This document shows, piece after piece, positions 54,284 to 63,942 of a DNA stretch of 64,000 nucleotides. Position numbers and translations under genes: made by a program. Under the pieces are notes generated by a model. It was not told the origin of the DNA and searched no databases. It was given only the letters and a program-made list of their open reading frames with translations. This DNA comes from Cyclonatronum proteinivorum (GTDB lineage Bacteria > Bacteroidota > Rhodothermia > Balneolales > Cyclonatronaceae). The DNA lies in assembly GCF_003353065.1 (NCBI RefSeq), contig NZ_CP027806.1:248001-312000 (forward strand), read 5' to 3'. How positions within the stretch are numbered: position 1 is the first letter of the stretch; every line of letters starts with the position of its first letter.

Positions 54284-56755
54284 ATGTACAAAGCTCTACC
54301 CTGTTTTATCTTATTGCTTGCCTTTTCTTTTAATTTGCCCTTTTCTGCAAAAGCGCAATACACCAGCCCGAATGATAACCTCACCCTCACCTTGTCGGAT
54401 TTGGTTGAACTCTCCGGCGGCGTTGTTACTGAGGACGGAGACGGGTTCCTCATAAATGCGGAACTTACCATAGCTGAAACAGACCGGCTTGAAATACTGA
54501 CGCCTGCGCGGGTACGTGTTACTGAAGGTGTACGCATAGTTGTTCAGGGCGGCTTCAGAGCTGAGCCTGCGTTTGATACCGTTACATTTACCGCTTCTGA
54601 CACCAGCAGTACGGCCACCAATTTCAGAGGATTTCGTTTTGAAGATGCCACGGAGGCGGTATTCCGTAATACGATCGTAAAATACGGCGGCGGCATTCAG
54701 CTACTGGGCACGCCAGCTGAATTCGAAGACTGCGTTATGCGCAACAATGGCTTTAGCGGGGTGTCAAATGCCATTACCTACAGCGGTTCAAGTCCGGTCA
54801 TCAACCGCTGCGATTTTATTGATAATGTGCGCTCGGCCATTGGATCCGGTGCCACGGTGAGCGGTGCTCCGCAAATCACCAACAGCCGCTTTTTGCGGAA
54901 TGTAACCGATAATTCCAACCGACCCCAAATCAACCTCGGGCCTGGTGTGGCGGGTGATACCCTCCGTATTGAAAACAACATCATCGAAGGGTTTAATGAT
55001 AATTCCGGAGGTATTGGCCTGAGCAACCTTTTTCCGGCGGGTGTCACGGTTGCTTCCATCCGCAACAACGTGATCATCAATAACCGTTTTGGCATTACCC
55101 AAATCGGGAATAACATCTCCACGGTGATTGAGGACAACATCATCACCGATAACAACATACAGAACAACCCCATGCTGGGCGGCAGCGGGCTGAACTTCCT
55201 GGCTACGGAACCGACCAACACTTCGCGCGTGCGCCGCAACATCATTTCCGGCAACCTGTGGGGTGTTACCCTGCAGGTTGGCAGCACGGAGGCCACCCAG
55301 GCGCCGCAGCCCGATTTCGGTACCGCCGAAGATCCGGGCGGTAATATCTTTTTTGACAACGGCAACTCCGGCGAAACCCACGCCCTCTTCAACAATACCA
55401 TGATGGACCTGACTGCCATCGGTAACTATTGGGGCGATAACAGCGCAGCTTTCGCAGAGAGCGTAATCGCCCATCAGCCCGACAATCCGGATTTTGGGCT
55501 CGTCACCTTCGAGCCCGTTCTGGAACTGAACCCCGTATTTGAATCCTTAGGTTTTCTCGCTGCCGACAACCTGGAACTTAGTGAAGATGTTGTTGCTGAA
55601 ATTGACCCGGAGACAGCTGTTGTTTCAGCCGTATTGCCGGCAGGTACAAACCTCAGTAACCTGATACCAAGTGTATCGGTGCAGCTTGGCGTAAGCGGGG
55701 CACCGGAAGCCGGTCAGGCCTTAGACTTTACTGTGCCGGTCAGCTTCACCCTCAGCACCCCACACGGCGAGGAGCAAACCTGGACTACCGACTTCACAAC
55801 GGCACCTGTTTTCTACAACCTGCAGTTTGCCCATTTCTCCCCGGACCCTGCCCTTGAAACCGTCTCCCTTTTTGTGGATGGTGAACTCGTCGAAGAAACC
55901 CTCAGCTACGAAAGCGCCACCGCGTTTACACCCTTCAGCTTCTCCGGCTTCGAGCTGCCTGTCGAGCTAAGAATCGGCCAAGAAGTTGTCTTCGAAGAAA
56001 CCTTTGAACTCGGAGAAATGGATAACATGGCCACCATCGCTTTTGTAGGCGTGGGCGACCCGGATGCCTTCAGCCCTAACCCGGATGGCATTGATACAGG
56101 ATTCCGTTCTGTCATATTCCCAAGAAATATGATTCCGGTTGCAGACTATCTCGCAGAGTACAGAATACTGAACAGCATTATCAATGCACCTGCGATAAAC
56201 TTCTCTACCCAGCCCAACGATTACAATCTGGGGACAGCTGCTTTTGCCGAAGACGGGGATTTTGTGTTCGTTCTTCCTCTGGATTTCAGCGCGGAAACGG
56301 TCGAATTGGCCGGGGCTGAAAGCGGTGAATTAATTGCGTTATTCGATCTTATCATGAATGAAATTCCAGGCAATTTCTTCTTCATAGCCAACGGTTTCGC
56401 GGAAAATCCGCAGCTGGGACTTCTTAATGCAGAAACCGGAGCATTTACACCGCTGATGCGTGCCACAAGTCTGCCGCAGACCGAAATGCCGTTGACGTTT
56501 GCATTGCAGCAAAACTACCCTAACCCCTTTAACCCGGCAACGAATATTCGGTTCAGTATACCCGAAACCGGTGATGTCAGCCTGTCCGTGTATAACCTGC
56601 AGGGACAGCGGGTTGCAACGCTCGTGAACAGCACGCTTCAGGCAGGTGCGCATCAGGTCCGTTTCGATGGAAGCGCGCTTTCAAGCGGACTGTATCTTGC
56701 GAGACTGAGCAGCGGCCCTGAAACCAGGGTTATCAAAATGATGCTTGTAAAATAA
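54284..56755 (+). CDS. T9SS-exported beta-helix protein (823 residues)
   Basis: Signal peptide about 1-25 (MYKALPCFILLLAFSFNLPFSAKA then Q), then a parallel beta-helix region (about 95-430) with repeated N-N-x-I and N-R-F/N-N-I turns (for example IENNIIEGF, IRNNVIINNRFGI, RRNIISGNLWG), as in pectate-lyase-like and carbohydrate-binding proteins. An Ig-like region (about 440-525) precedes one or two DUF4397-like modules (about 530-735) and the C-terminal sorting domain (737-823, with QQNYPNPFNPATNI). No catalytic residues are assignable. Second of three tandem exported proteins. Confidence 0.85.
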   Translation: MYKALPCFILLLAFSFNLPFSAKAQYTSPNDNLTLTLSDLVELSGGVVTEDGDGFLINAELTIAETDRLEILTPARVRVTEGVRIVVQGGFRAEPAFDTVTFTASDTSSTATNFRGFRFEDATEAVFRNTIVKYGGGIQLLGTPAEFEDCVMRNNGFSGVSNAITYSGSSPVINRCDFIDNVRSAIGSGATVSGAPQITNSRFLRNVTDNSNRPQINLGPGVAGDTLRIENNIIEGFNDNSGGIGLSNLFPAGVTVASIRNNVIINNRFGITQIGNNISTVIEDNIITDNNIQNNPMLGGSGLNFLATEPTNTSRVRRNIISGNLWGVTLQVGSTEATQAPQPDFGTAEDPGGNIFFDNGNSGETHALFNNTMMDLTAIGNYWGDNSAAFAESVIAHQPDNPDFGLVTFEPVLELNPVFESLGFLAADNLELSEDVVAEIDPETAVVSAVLPAGTNLSNLIPSVSVQLGVSGAPEAGQALDFTVPVSFTLSTPHGEEQTWTTDFTTAPVFYNLQFAHFSPDPALETVSLFVDGELVEETLSYESATAFTPFSFSGFELPVELRIGQEVVFEETFELGEMDNMATIAFVGVGDPDAFSPNPDGIDTGFRSVIFPRNMIPVADYLAEYRILNSIINAPAINFSTQPNDYNLGTAAFAEDGDFVFVLPLDFSAETVELAGAESGELIALFDLIMNEIPGNFFFIANGFAENPQLGLLNAETGAFTPLMRATSLPQTEMPLTFALQQNYPNPFNPATNIRFSIPETGDVSLSVYNLQGQRVATLVNSTLQAGAHQVRFDGSALSSGLYLARLSSGPETRVIKMMLVK

Positions 56756-56810
56756 TCCCCGCATGTAGCACTTAACCATTGTTTTTTATTTATTCAAAGA
56801 GCTGAAATAC

Positions 56811-56867
56811 AGGCTCAGAAGGCATGCCCCGCTATGAGCGAACAGGTAATCTTCTGAGCCTTTTTAT
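56811..56867 (+). terminator. Rho-independent terminator after the beta-helix protein gene
   Basis: AGGCTCAGAAG pairs with CTTCTGAGCCT, followed by TTTTATTTG. The loop of about 30 bases is long but the stem is perfect over 11 bases. Confidence 0.8.
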
Positions 56868-56953
56868 TTGCGCATTATTCACCGGGCATTTTGTGCCTTC
56901 CTACGGGTTTTATGTCAACTACTAACCTACTCTGAACAAAACCGGACTAAACC

Positions 56954-59926
56954 ATGATCAAGATGAACTTTACAACGCTGCAGGGCGCAATCCTGTCCCT
57001 CGCACTGTTACTGATAAGTGTGCCGCAGCTGCAGGCACAGCATTTCGGGGAAACAGCCGTCATTCACCCGGAAACAGGAGAACCTGTACCGGCCTTTCGC
57101 GGGGATGCAGCCCAGCTTGAAGCCTGGCTCGAAGCCTCCGATGAAAGCGCTACCCAAAATCTTCAAAATGAAGACGCTTTTGAGTTACTTTCTTTTGTGC
57201 CCGGCGGAACAAGCCGCTCCGGCTTCATTCAGGACGATTTCGCCTTTTTCGGCGACGGGCCCGCATTTGTTGTCGTAGACCTCACGGAACCGCAGGTGCC
57301 TGCATCGAGAGGCAGGTTCATCTTTTCCGGCCTGATCAGTGAAATAGTGGTATCCGGCGACCTCGCCTACGTAGCGGTTCGCAACCCCGGGGGCGGACTC
57401 TACATCCTGAATATTTCCGACAAAGACAATCCCGAATTAATCGGATCCTTCACCCAGCGTGCAGGATTTACGGTAGAAGTCTTGGGTGATGAGGTCTTTA
57501 TAGGTCATGGTACGCAAGGTTTTAGCCGATTGGATGTCACCAACCCCGCTGAACCTGTACTGATTGAATATGTAACCGGAAACGGGTCCGCCAACGGCAT
57601 GTCGGTGGACGACACTTTTCTCTATGTTGCATTTGGCGTTCCCGGCTTTCGGATTTACGACCTTTCAGATTCGCAAACTACCCTCCTTTCCACGACCGAT
57701 GCAGGCGGCTTCGTGAACAATCTCACCATTGTTGATGACCTCCTTTATGTGTCCTTTGCAGGCGGTTTTGCGGTGTACGATGTAGCAGACCGGGGTGCAC
57801 CTGTGCTGCTCGGAAGCTACACGGCGGGAGGCGTAGTGTATGGCTCAAGCGTCGTTGATGGTACAGCGTATCTTTCCGGTTCGTTCGGCCTCCGTATTCT
57901 TGACGTTTCTGATCCCGGGTCCATCAGTGTGCTAAGCGCTTCAACACCGGATGTGCAGTCCTCCCTCGATACCTTCTCCGACGGCAACCTTGCGGTAGTG
58001 TCAAGCCGCTTTTTTGGACTAAACGTCGTGGATGTCAGTGATCCGTCAGCACCCGTACGCAACGGCCTCGTGGATAACTTAGGCTTCGCCTATAAAGTGG
58101 CACTCGAAAACGACCTCCTCTACCTCCTCGATATTGCGGGCAAGCTCACCATTTTCGATGTTACCGATCCGACCAGCCCCGACTTTCTTTCCCGCATTTT
58201 TACCACACCCAATGCTGAAAACATTGCTGTATCTGACGGCTTGGTGTACATGGTGGATTCCGATGGCGGCTCCGGGGGTATCACCCTCATCGATGCTACA
58301 AACCCGACTGACCCGCAAATACTCGAAGTTATTCCCACGACTTCCCAAAGCTTTGGTATCGATCTCACCGAAAACCGCGCCTACACGGCATCCGGCTTTG
58401 GCGGACTTCGCGTGTACAGCAGAAACCCGCTCACCGGCGGAGTGAACCTCATCTCTACCCTGCCAACCGGCAACAATGCCTACTACGTGCGCCGCAAAGA
58501 CGATCTCGCCCTGATTGCCAACTTCGGCGGCGGCCTGTTTGTAGCTGATATTGCTAACGAACTCAACCCCGTACAGGCTTCTGCCCTCGTAACGGGTCAG
58601 CTTGTGCAATCGCTCGATTTCCGCGAAGACGAGCCCTTTGTCGTACTCGCTGACGGCAACAACGGCCTCACCGTCGTGAACCTGACAGATCCCACAGCCC
58701 CTGTCATCGAGGGCAGTTTCACGGTAGGCAGCAACGGGCGCGACGTACGTATACAGCAGGATTTCGTGTACGCAGCCGCGGAGTTTTTTGGCGTACGGCA
58801 GTTTGAGGGAAGCGACCTCACAAGCCTTACCCAAATAGCCTCGTTTGCAACGACCGACCGCGTCACCGGTTTATCTGTGGAAGGCGGCCTGCTTGCTGCA
58901 GCCGGTGCCGAAGGCGGACTTTTCCTCTTCTCCATTCCGCTTGAAGGGGATGAGCCCGAGCCGGACCCTGCCTTCGTGCAGGTCATTCATGCCGCTGCCG
59001 ATCCGGCTGCTGCGCTCGTCGATATTTTCGTAAATGACGTACTTGTGGAAGCCAACTTCCCGTATGGCGCTGCGACACCGGTTCTTCCGGCACCTACCGG
59101 TGAGCCGCAGATTGTGAGCATCCGCCTGCCCGGTACCGATACCGTCATTCTCGAGGAAACCTTCGTACTCGAACCCAACCGCACGTACAGCATCACCGCA
59201 ATCGGGGTCGCCAACCCGGCAGACTTCGCACCGAATCCCGGTGGCGCCGATATATCAGTGAGCCTGGCCGTGAAGCTCTATCCCGAAGACATTGAGCCGG
59301 CTGATCTGCACGCTTATGTGCTGCACGCCGTAACCGATGCACCTGCCGTTGATGTGTTTGCGAACAACAGCCTGCTCATTCCGGGCCTCAGCTATGGCGA
59401 GCCCTCTTCCCTTGCAGGCCTGCCAGCGGAGTCCGTTGAGCTCTCCCTTGTGCTTGCCGGTACCGACACCGAAGTCGCACGCTTCACTGCCGACCTGAGC
59501 ATCTTTACCGGCGAAATTATCGCTGTGCAGGCCCGCGGATTCCTGAATCCTGCCGATAATCAGGACGGTCCCGCCTTCGAACTCGCCGCGGTTCGCCCAT
59601 CCGGCGAAGTCGTACTGTTCGACGCCATCCCCGTTTCGGTGAGTCCGGAAACACAGCTCCCCGAAACTGTTGCCCTGTTCCAGAATTATCCCAACCCCTT
59701 CAATCCGACTACAAACATCCGGTTCAGCCTGCCGGAGCAACAGGACATCCGTCTCGAAGTCTTCAACATGCAGGGGCAGCGCGTAGCGGTGCTCGCCTCC
59801 GGCAGCTTCCAGGCCGGCAGCCACACCCTCCCCTTCGACGCCTCCGCCCTCGCTTCGGGCCTCTACCTCTACCGCCTGTCCACACCCGCGCAAACCATTA
59901 GCCGGAAAATGATGCTTCTAAAATAA
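56954..59926 (+). CDS. T9SS-exported LVIVD beta-propeller protein (990 residues)
   Basis: Signal peptide about 1-28 (MIKMNFTTLQGAILSLALLLISVPQLQAQ). Residues about 70-660 hold around 12 LVIVD-type repeats, each with a pattern like VVDVSDPSAPV or IIDATNPTDPQ, building a beta-propeller. Two DUF4397 modules follow (about 675-780 and 790-895; compare VQVIHAAADPAAALVDIFVND). The sorting domain is at 904-990 (FQNYPNPFNPTTNI ... MMLLK). A likely surface protein with a sugar- or protein-binding propeller; ligand unknown. Third of three tandem exported proteins. Confidence 0.87.
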   Translation: MIKMNFTTLQGAILSLALLLISVPQLQAQHFGETAVIHPETGEPVPAFRGDAAQLEAWLEASDESATQNLQNEDAFELLSFVPGGTSRSGFIQDDFAFFGDGPAFVVVDLTEPQVPASRGRFIFSGLISEIVVSGDLAYVAVRNPGGGLYILNISDKDNPELIGSFTQRAGFTVEVLGDEVFIGHGTQGFSRLDVTNPAEPVLIEYVTGNGSANGMSVDDTFLYVAFGVPGFRIYDLSDSQTTLLSTTDAGGFVNNLTIVDDLLYVSFAGGFAVYDVADRGAPVLLGSYTAGGVVYGSSVVDGTAYLSGSFGLRILDVSDPGSISVLSASTPDVQSSLDTFSDGNLAVVSSRFFGLNVVDVSDPSAPVRNGLVDNLGFAYKVALENDLLYLLDIAGKLTIFDVTDPTSPDFLSRIFTTPNAENIAVSDGLVYMVDSDGGSGGITLIDATNPTDPQILEVIPTTSQSFGIDLTENRAYTASGFGGLRVYSRNPLTGGVNLISTLPTGNNAYYVRRKDDLALIANFGGGLFVADIANELNPVQASALVTGQLVQSLDFREDEPFVVLADGNNGLTVVNLTDPTAPVIEGSFTVGSNGRDVRIQQDFVYAAAEFFGVRQFEGSDLTSLTQIASFATTDRVTGLSVEGGLLAAAGAEGGLFLFSIPLEGDEPEPDPAFVQVIHAAADPAAALVDIFVNDVLVEANFPYGAATPVLPAPTGEPQIVSIRLPGTDTVILEETFVLEPNRTYSITAIGVANPADFAPNPGGADISVSLAVKLYPEDIEPADLHAYVLHAVTDAPAVDVFANNSLLIPGLSYGEPSSLAGLPAESVELSLVLAGTDTEVARFTADLSIFTGEIIAVQARGFLNPADNQDGPAFELAAVRPSGEVVLFDAIPVSVSPETQLPETVALFQNYPNPFNPTTNIRFSLPEQQDIRLEVFNMQGQRVAVLASGSFQAGSHTLPFDASALASGLYLYRLSTPAQTISRKMMLLK

Positions 59927-59973
59927 AGCTCAATGCGAAGCCAAGCCCGCTTCGAGGCCGGAATTAAATCAAA

Positions 59974-60240
59974 TCAAAAAAGGAAAACCCGCACAGGTCT
60001 CAACTTGTGCGGGTTTTCTTTTATTAAGCTATGAGAAAAACATCCCGCGTAATACCGCCGCGCTGTCATTTCTGAATATCTCTTGTTTTGAACAATCATT
60101 TTCTTGTATATCACTATAAACAGAGCTATCCCGATGCTACAGCCAAATGCCAGGCTTATTGATGTTGGTGCTCTGAATGGGGTCAATATAAATCCTGCCA
60201 AAAGGCCACCTGCTGATTCATATATGGACGTTGACCGTGA
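59974..60240 (-). pseudogene. Possible fragment of a small membrane-protein gene
   Basis: An open minus-strand frame reading SGFLSRSTSIYESAGG then a hydrophobic stretch (SISLAFGCSIGIALFIVIYKK) that looks like real membrane-protein sequence. It has no ATG, and its last codons run through the terminator of the LVIVD gene, so the true C-terminus is missing. It is probably a remnant or a chance frame; family unknown. Confidence 0.2.
59984..60020 (+). terminator. Rho-independent terminator after the LVIVD protein gene
   Basis: AAAACCCGCACA and TGTGCGGGTTTT form a 12-base perfect stem with a short loop, followed by CTTTTATT. Confidence 0.93.
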
Positions 60241-60295
60241 CAGGAACCCAGACTATATTAATTAAAGCATCCCATTACTTTTTTTAGTTTGAATT

Positions 60296-61477
60296 ATGCC
60301 CGAAACCATCCATTTACTGATCGATACCGGGAATCCGGAAGCGGAAGACCTTAAGCTCGGTCTCGAAGATTTGCTGCTCAATACCGGAAACCTTGTTTTT
60401 GAGATGCGAGAGGTGAGCACCGCAGCGCTCCAACTTAGCGGAAGTCGATTGCCACCGGGTAAGAAGGGAACCTTAAGCCCTTATGAGATTGAGTTGATAG
60501 AGGAAAGTTATTCCTACAGTCTCGAAGAGCCTATGTTCAAGCTTCCTCAGTTTGGTCTGCGCCCCGGGCCACCGCCGCATCGTCCGCATCTGGGGTGGGT
60601 TGTGCTGTATGAGGCCATCAGCGAATTCCGGCTGCAGTGGGATATTCCGGCTACGGAGACCGCCATCCTGCTGACGCCCCATGCCAATGAGAAAAACTGG
60701 TTTTCTGGCTTCCGCTCCCAACCAGCGCCGGATGGGTTTGTGCAGACAACGGACTGGGAGTACTACCAGAAGGCACCATTCTGGTTTCCGGTGGCGCAGC
60801 AAATTTGGGCCATGATACTGCAGCTCAGAGGTTTTGGCAGTCTCCGGGAAGCCTTGAACCATGTCCACATGGAGCCTGTGGGCTGTCTGAATGATTGTTG
60901 TGAAGAGAAGATCGATTTCCATATTAAGCTCCGCACGGCAGATATTTGTCCGGCATGTCAGGAGGTGATGCTGCAGGGCGGCCTGAGCCGGAGTGTGCTG
61001 TATGCGGGGATTCAGGCGCTGGAAAAAATCCGCCGGCAGACGCGGTTTATTCAAACGAATCCCTGGAACGAGGGCGATTTCAGGGTCCGCATTGACGCGA
61101 AGGGGGTGCTGCATTTTCCGAATCTCGAAAACATGAGTTGCCCTTTTGCGCCAATCGAAAAAGCGCTGTACCTGTTTTTTGTGAAGCATCCGGAAGGCGT
61201 TGCGCTCCGTGAGCTGTCGGATCACCTGCCGGAGCTGCTTGATCTCTACCGGCGCATCCGCAATCAGGAAGAAGACGTTGCCCGGCCCGTCGTGCAAAAG
61301 CTGGCTGACCCGCTGGATAACTCGGCTTACGAAAAGATTTCGAGGATTAACAAAAAGCTGGAGCTGGTACTGCTCTGGGGAGCGCGTTACGAGCAGTGTT
61401 GCATCACCAACGAGGGCGGGCGCTGTTTTATCCCGTTGGCTGCGCAGGGATTTGAGTTGGATTCCTTCTGGATTTGA
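60296..61477 (+). CDS. Unrecognised protein with a cysteine cluster and winged-helix-like C-terminus
   Basis: A 393-residue cytoplasmic protein (no signal peptide). The centre (about residues 195-225) has a metal-site-like cluster, CLNDCCEEK ... RTADICPACQEVM, with five cysteines, suggesting zinc binding. The C-terminal part (about 285-375) has the pattern LYLFFVKHPEGVALRELSDH ... SAYEKISRINKKLE, seen in a family of bacterial helical C-terminal domains. No known catalytic motif was identified. It is followed after 75 bases by an IS66-interrupted vWA gene in the same direction, so the two may once have formed an operon. Function unknown. Confidence 0.7.
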   Translation: MPETIHLLIDTGNPEAEDLKLGLEDLLLNTGNLVFEMREVSTAALQLSGSRLPPGKKGTLSPYEIELIEESYSYSLEEPMFKLPQFGLRPGPPPHRPHLGWVVLYEAISEFRLQWDIPATETAILLTPHANEKNWFSGFRSQPAPDGFVQTTDWEYYQKAPFWFPVAQQIWAMILQLRGFGSLREALNHVHMEPVGCLNDCCEEKIDFHIKLRTADICPACQEVMLQGGLSRSVLYAGIQALEKIRRQTRFIQTNPWNEGDFRVRIDAKGVLHFPNLENMSCPFAPIEKALYLFFVKHPEGVALRELSDHLPELLDLYRRIRNQEEDVARPVVQKLADPLDNSAYEKISRINKKLELVLLWGARYEQCCITNEGGRCFIPLAAQGFELDSFWI

Positions 61478-61586
61478 CAAGCTTGTCAAAATGGCATCCG
61501 GGCCGGTTTCAGGGTAGTTTTAAGTAACCTCAAACCTTAAAACAATACTGCCATGACACAGCAAAACAAAAACCAAAGCAAGAACA

Positions 61587-61594
61587 CAACGACC
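61587..61594 (+). repeat. IS66 target site duplication, left copy
   Basis: CAACGACC directly before the IS, repeated at 63953-63960 after it. The shared stretch extends to 11 bases (ACACAACGACC) because the IS end happens to match; 8 bases is the usual IS66 duplication length. Confidence 0.85.
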
Positions 61595-61661
61595 GTAAGC
61601 ATCCCACCAACTGCATCTTTATCTGCATAGTTTTGGTTTTGTAGCTTGCGCCAAAAAAATT

Positions 61662-61958
61662 ATGGCTACAACGAAAGAACAACGCATGTTTGCCTTGGTA
61701 GATCAGTGGCGTGCCAGTGGTGAACTTCAGGCTAACTTTTGCCACCGGCACCAGATTACCACATCCACCTTCAGCTATTGGGTGACCCGTAAAAATAAGG
61801 CGGAGCAACAAACTAATAATAGCGGGTTCGTGCAGGTTGAACCCGCCGGGCCTGCACCGAAAGCCGGTCAGGTCGAACTGACTTATCCCAACGGGGTACG
61901 CCTTCGCGTTGATGGTGCGGATGTGGCTTTCATTAGCAAACTAATCCGGGTCTGGTAA
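61662..61958 (+). CDS. tnpA: IS66 accessory protein TnpA
   Basis: A 98-residue protein with an N-terminal helix-turn-helix-like segment (QWRASGELQANFCHRHQI, STFSYWVTRK) found in the IS66 Orf1 family. It ends in the LTYPNGVRLRV ... LIRVW motif. It is the first of the IS66 genes and its stop is followed by the tnpB start after 2 bases. Confidence 0.9.
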   Translation: MATTKEQRMFALVDQWRASGELQANFCHRHQITTSTFSYWVTRKNKAEQQTNNSGFVQVEPAGPAPKAGQVELTYPNGVRLRVDGADVAFISKLIRVW

Positions 61959-61960
61959 CT

Positions 61961-62329
61961 ATGTTTGGTCTCAACAGTACCCATACCTACCATTTATACC
62001 GCAAGGCCTGTGACATGCGCAAAAGTTTTGACGGACTCAGCGGGCTTGTTCGCAACGAGCTGGGGCGTGAACCCGCATCCGGTGACGTCTTTGTCTTCGT
62101 CAACCGCAGCCGTACTCTCATCAAGTTGCTGCAATGGCAGTCAGGCGGATATGTACTGTACTACAAGCGGCTGGAACAGGGTACCTTTGCCGTACCTGCC
62201 CTTGGGGCTGACACCACGCGGATTCGCTGGCCCGAACTGGTGGTGATGATTGAAGGGATCAAGGTGGAACACAGCGGGAAGCTGCCGTGCAACCGGCTTA
62301 AAAATGAGCCAGAACAGGCCGGTAATTAA
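61961..62329 (+). CDS. tnpB: IS66 accessory protein TnpB (Orf2)
   Basis: A 122-residue protein with the typical IS66 Orf2 features: MRKSFDGLSGLVRNELGREP, the block DVFVFVNRSRTLIKLLQW and YKRLEQGTF. Its role in transposition is accessory and not fully understood. The gene starts immediately after tnpA and is followed by a gap of about 100 bases before the transposase. Confidence 0.95.
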   Translation: MFGLNSTHTYHLYRKACDMRKSFDGLSGLVRNELGREPASGDVFVFVNRSRTLIKLLQWQSGGYVLYYKRLEQGTFAVPALGADTTRIRWPELVVMIEGIKVEHSGKLPCNRLKNEPEQAGN

Positions 62330-62430
62330 AAGACTAAAGCCGGAAAAAGTCAGACAAATAAGAAGCAAAAAACAATTAAAAGCCTTCTTTTTTTTGTATT
62401 ATAAGAGCATGTTATTGCTTATCTTATTGG

Positions 62431-63942
62431 ATGCAAATAACACTCGAAAATATGTCCAAAGCCCAGCTTATTGATCACGCCAATAAGCTGCAGAAAACCG
62501 CTGATGTGCTGCAGGAAAAGCTCGCCCGCAAGGACGAACTGATTGCCCAATTACAGCGCATGCTGCATGGACAAAAAAGCGAGCGCTTCGAGCTACCCAA
62601 AAACCAGCTGCCCCTTCCCTTTGAACCCGACCCCGCTCACAAGGCTCAACAAGCTGAGGTCCACGAACAGAAAATCAGCTATGTGCGCACCAAAACAGCA
62701 CGGCCGAACCACAAAGGACGGCTGAAGCTGCCGGATCACCTGCCCGTAGAGGAGGTGGAAATCTACCCCGAAGGTGACCTCTCTGAGATGGTATGTATAG
62801 GCAAAGAAGTGACCGAAGAGCTCGATCTCAAGCCTGCATACCTGTTTATTCGCCGGTACATTCGTTACAAGTATGCAGATAAGTCCGCCGAAGCCAATCC
62901 AAACCATATTGGCGAACTGCCCGAGCGGGTTATCGAAAAGGGTATTCCGGGCGCGGGGCTGCTGGCAAGCATTCTTATTGATAAATATGCTGACCATCTG
63001 CCCTTATACCGGCAGGTGCAGCGCTTGCGGCGGCAGGGCGTAGATATAGCCCGTTCCACCATCGAAGGCTGGACACGTCAGGGCCTGGAGAAGCTGACCA
63101 TTCTCTACGATCACCTTGTAGCCGAAACCAAGTCACAAGGCTACCTCCAGGTAGATGAAACCCGCATAAAAGTACTGGAATCCAACAAAAAAGGCGCCGC
63201 GCATCAAGGCTGGTACTGGGTATATTACGCCCCGATCAACGGTAGTGTACTGTTTGAATACCAGCCTACCCGCAAGCGGGCCGGGCCTGAGAAGATGCTT
63301 GACGGATTCCGGGGCTATTTACAAACCGACGGCTTCACCGCTTATAAACGTTTAGGCGCCACACCGGGGATCACTCCTTTGGGGTGCTGGGCCCATGCGC
63401 GGCGTAAGTTTGACAAGGCATTGACCAACGATGCCGCGCGGGCGGGCTACGTTTTGACGCAGCTACAACAGCTGTATGCCGTAGAGCGCATGGCTCAAAC
63501 CAATCAGCTCACCCCCGCTGAGCGCAAAAAGCTTCGGCTCGAACAGAGTCTTCCGGTTATCAATGAACTGGGTAAGTGGATCCCTCAGGAGTACAAAAAA
63601 GTGCAGCCCAGAAGCGCCATTGGTCGGGCCCTGGCCTACTGCATCAACCAGTGGGATCAACTGTGCGAATACCTGATGGACGGTCATCTGGAGATTGACA
63701 ACAACCCGGTAGAGAACGTGATTCGCCCCGTAGCACTGGGGCGCAAAAACTACCTGTTCGCTGGTTCACACGAAGCTGCCCAACGCGCGGCTATGATCTA
63801 CTCCTTACTGGCCATTTGCAAAAAACATCAGGTTGACCCCTACAAATGGCTGCGTCATACCCTGCAAAATATCAGCACCACCAGGTACAACGAAGTGACA
63901 AGTTTGTACCCTCAGAACTTTAAAGCAACATGTAGTTCGTAG
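62431..63942 (+). CDS. tnpC: IS66-family transposase TnpC
   Basis: A 503-residue DDE transposase. A coiled-coil leader (about residues 10-55) precedes the C-terminal zinc-like and helical region. Catalytic residues are visible: Asp in YLQVDETRIKV, Asp in YLQTDGFTAYKR and Glu in LEIDNNPVENVIRP. The start ATG (62431) gives a full-length family-sized protein, and the C-terminal region reaches close to the IS right end. Confidence 0.96.
   Translation: MQITLENMSKAQLIDHANKLQKTADVLQEKLARKDELIAQLQRMLHGQKSERFELPKNQLPLPFEPDPAHKAQQAEVHEQKISYVRTKTARPNHKGRLKLPDHLPVEEVEIYPEGDLSEMVCIGKEVTEELDLKPAYLFIRRYIRYKYADKSAEANPNHIGELPERVIEKGIPGAGLLASILIDKYADHLPLYRQVQRLRRQGVDIARSTIEGWTRQGLEKLTILYDHLVAETKSQGYLQVDETRIKVLESNKKGAAHQGWYWVYYAPINGSVLFEYQPTRKRAGPEKMLDGFRGYLQTDGFTAYKRLGATPGITPLGCWAHARRKFDKALTNDAARAGYVLTQLQQLYAVERMAQTNQLTPAERKKLRLEQSLPVINELGKWIPQEYKKVQPRSAIGRALAYCINQWDQLCEYLMDGHLEIDNNPVENVIRPVALGRKNYLFAGSHEAAQRAAMIYSLLAICKKHQVDPYKWLRHTLQNISTTRYNEVTSLYPQNFKATCSS

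Noticed and set aside
61484-61594. A longer IS66 element beginning in the region just after the 393-residue gene
   Set aside because: The IS left end is fixed at 61595 by the 8-base target duplication and the GTAAGC terminus, and the sequence before it is the start of the vWA gene.
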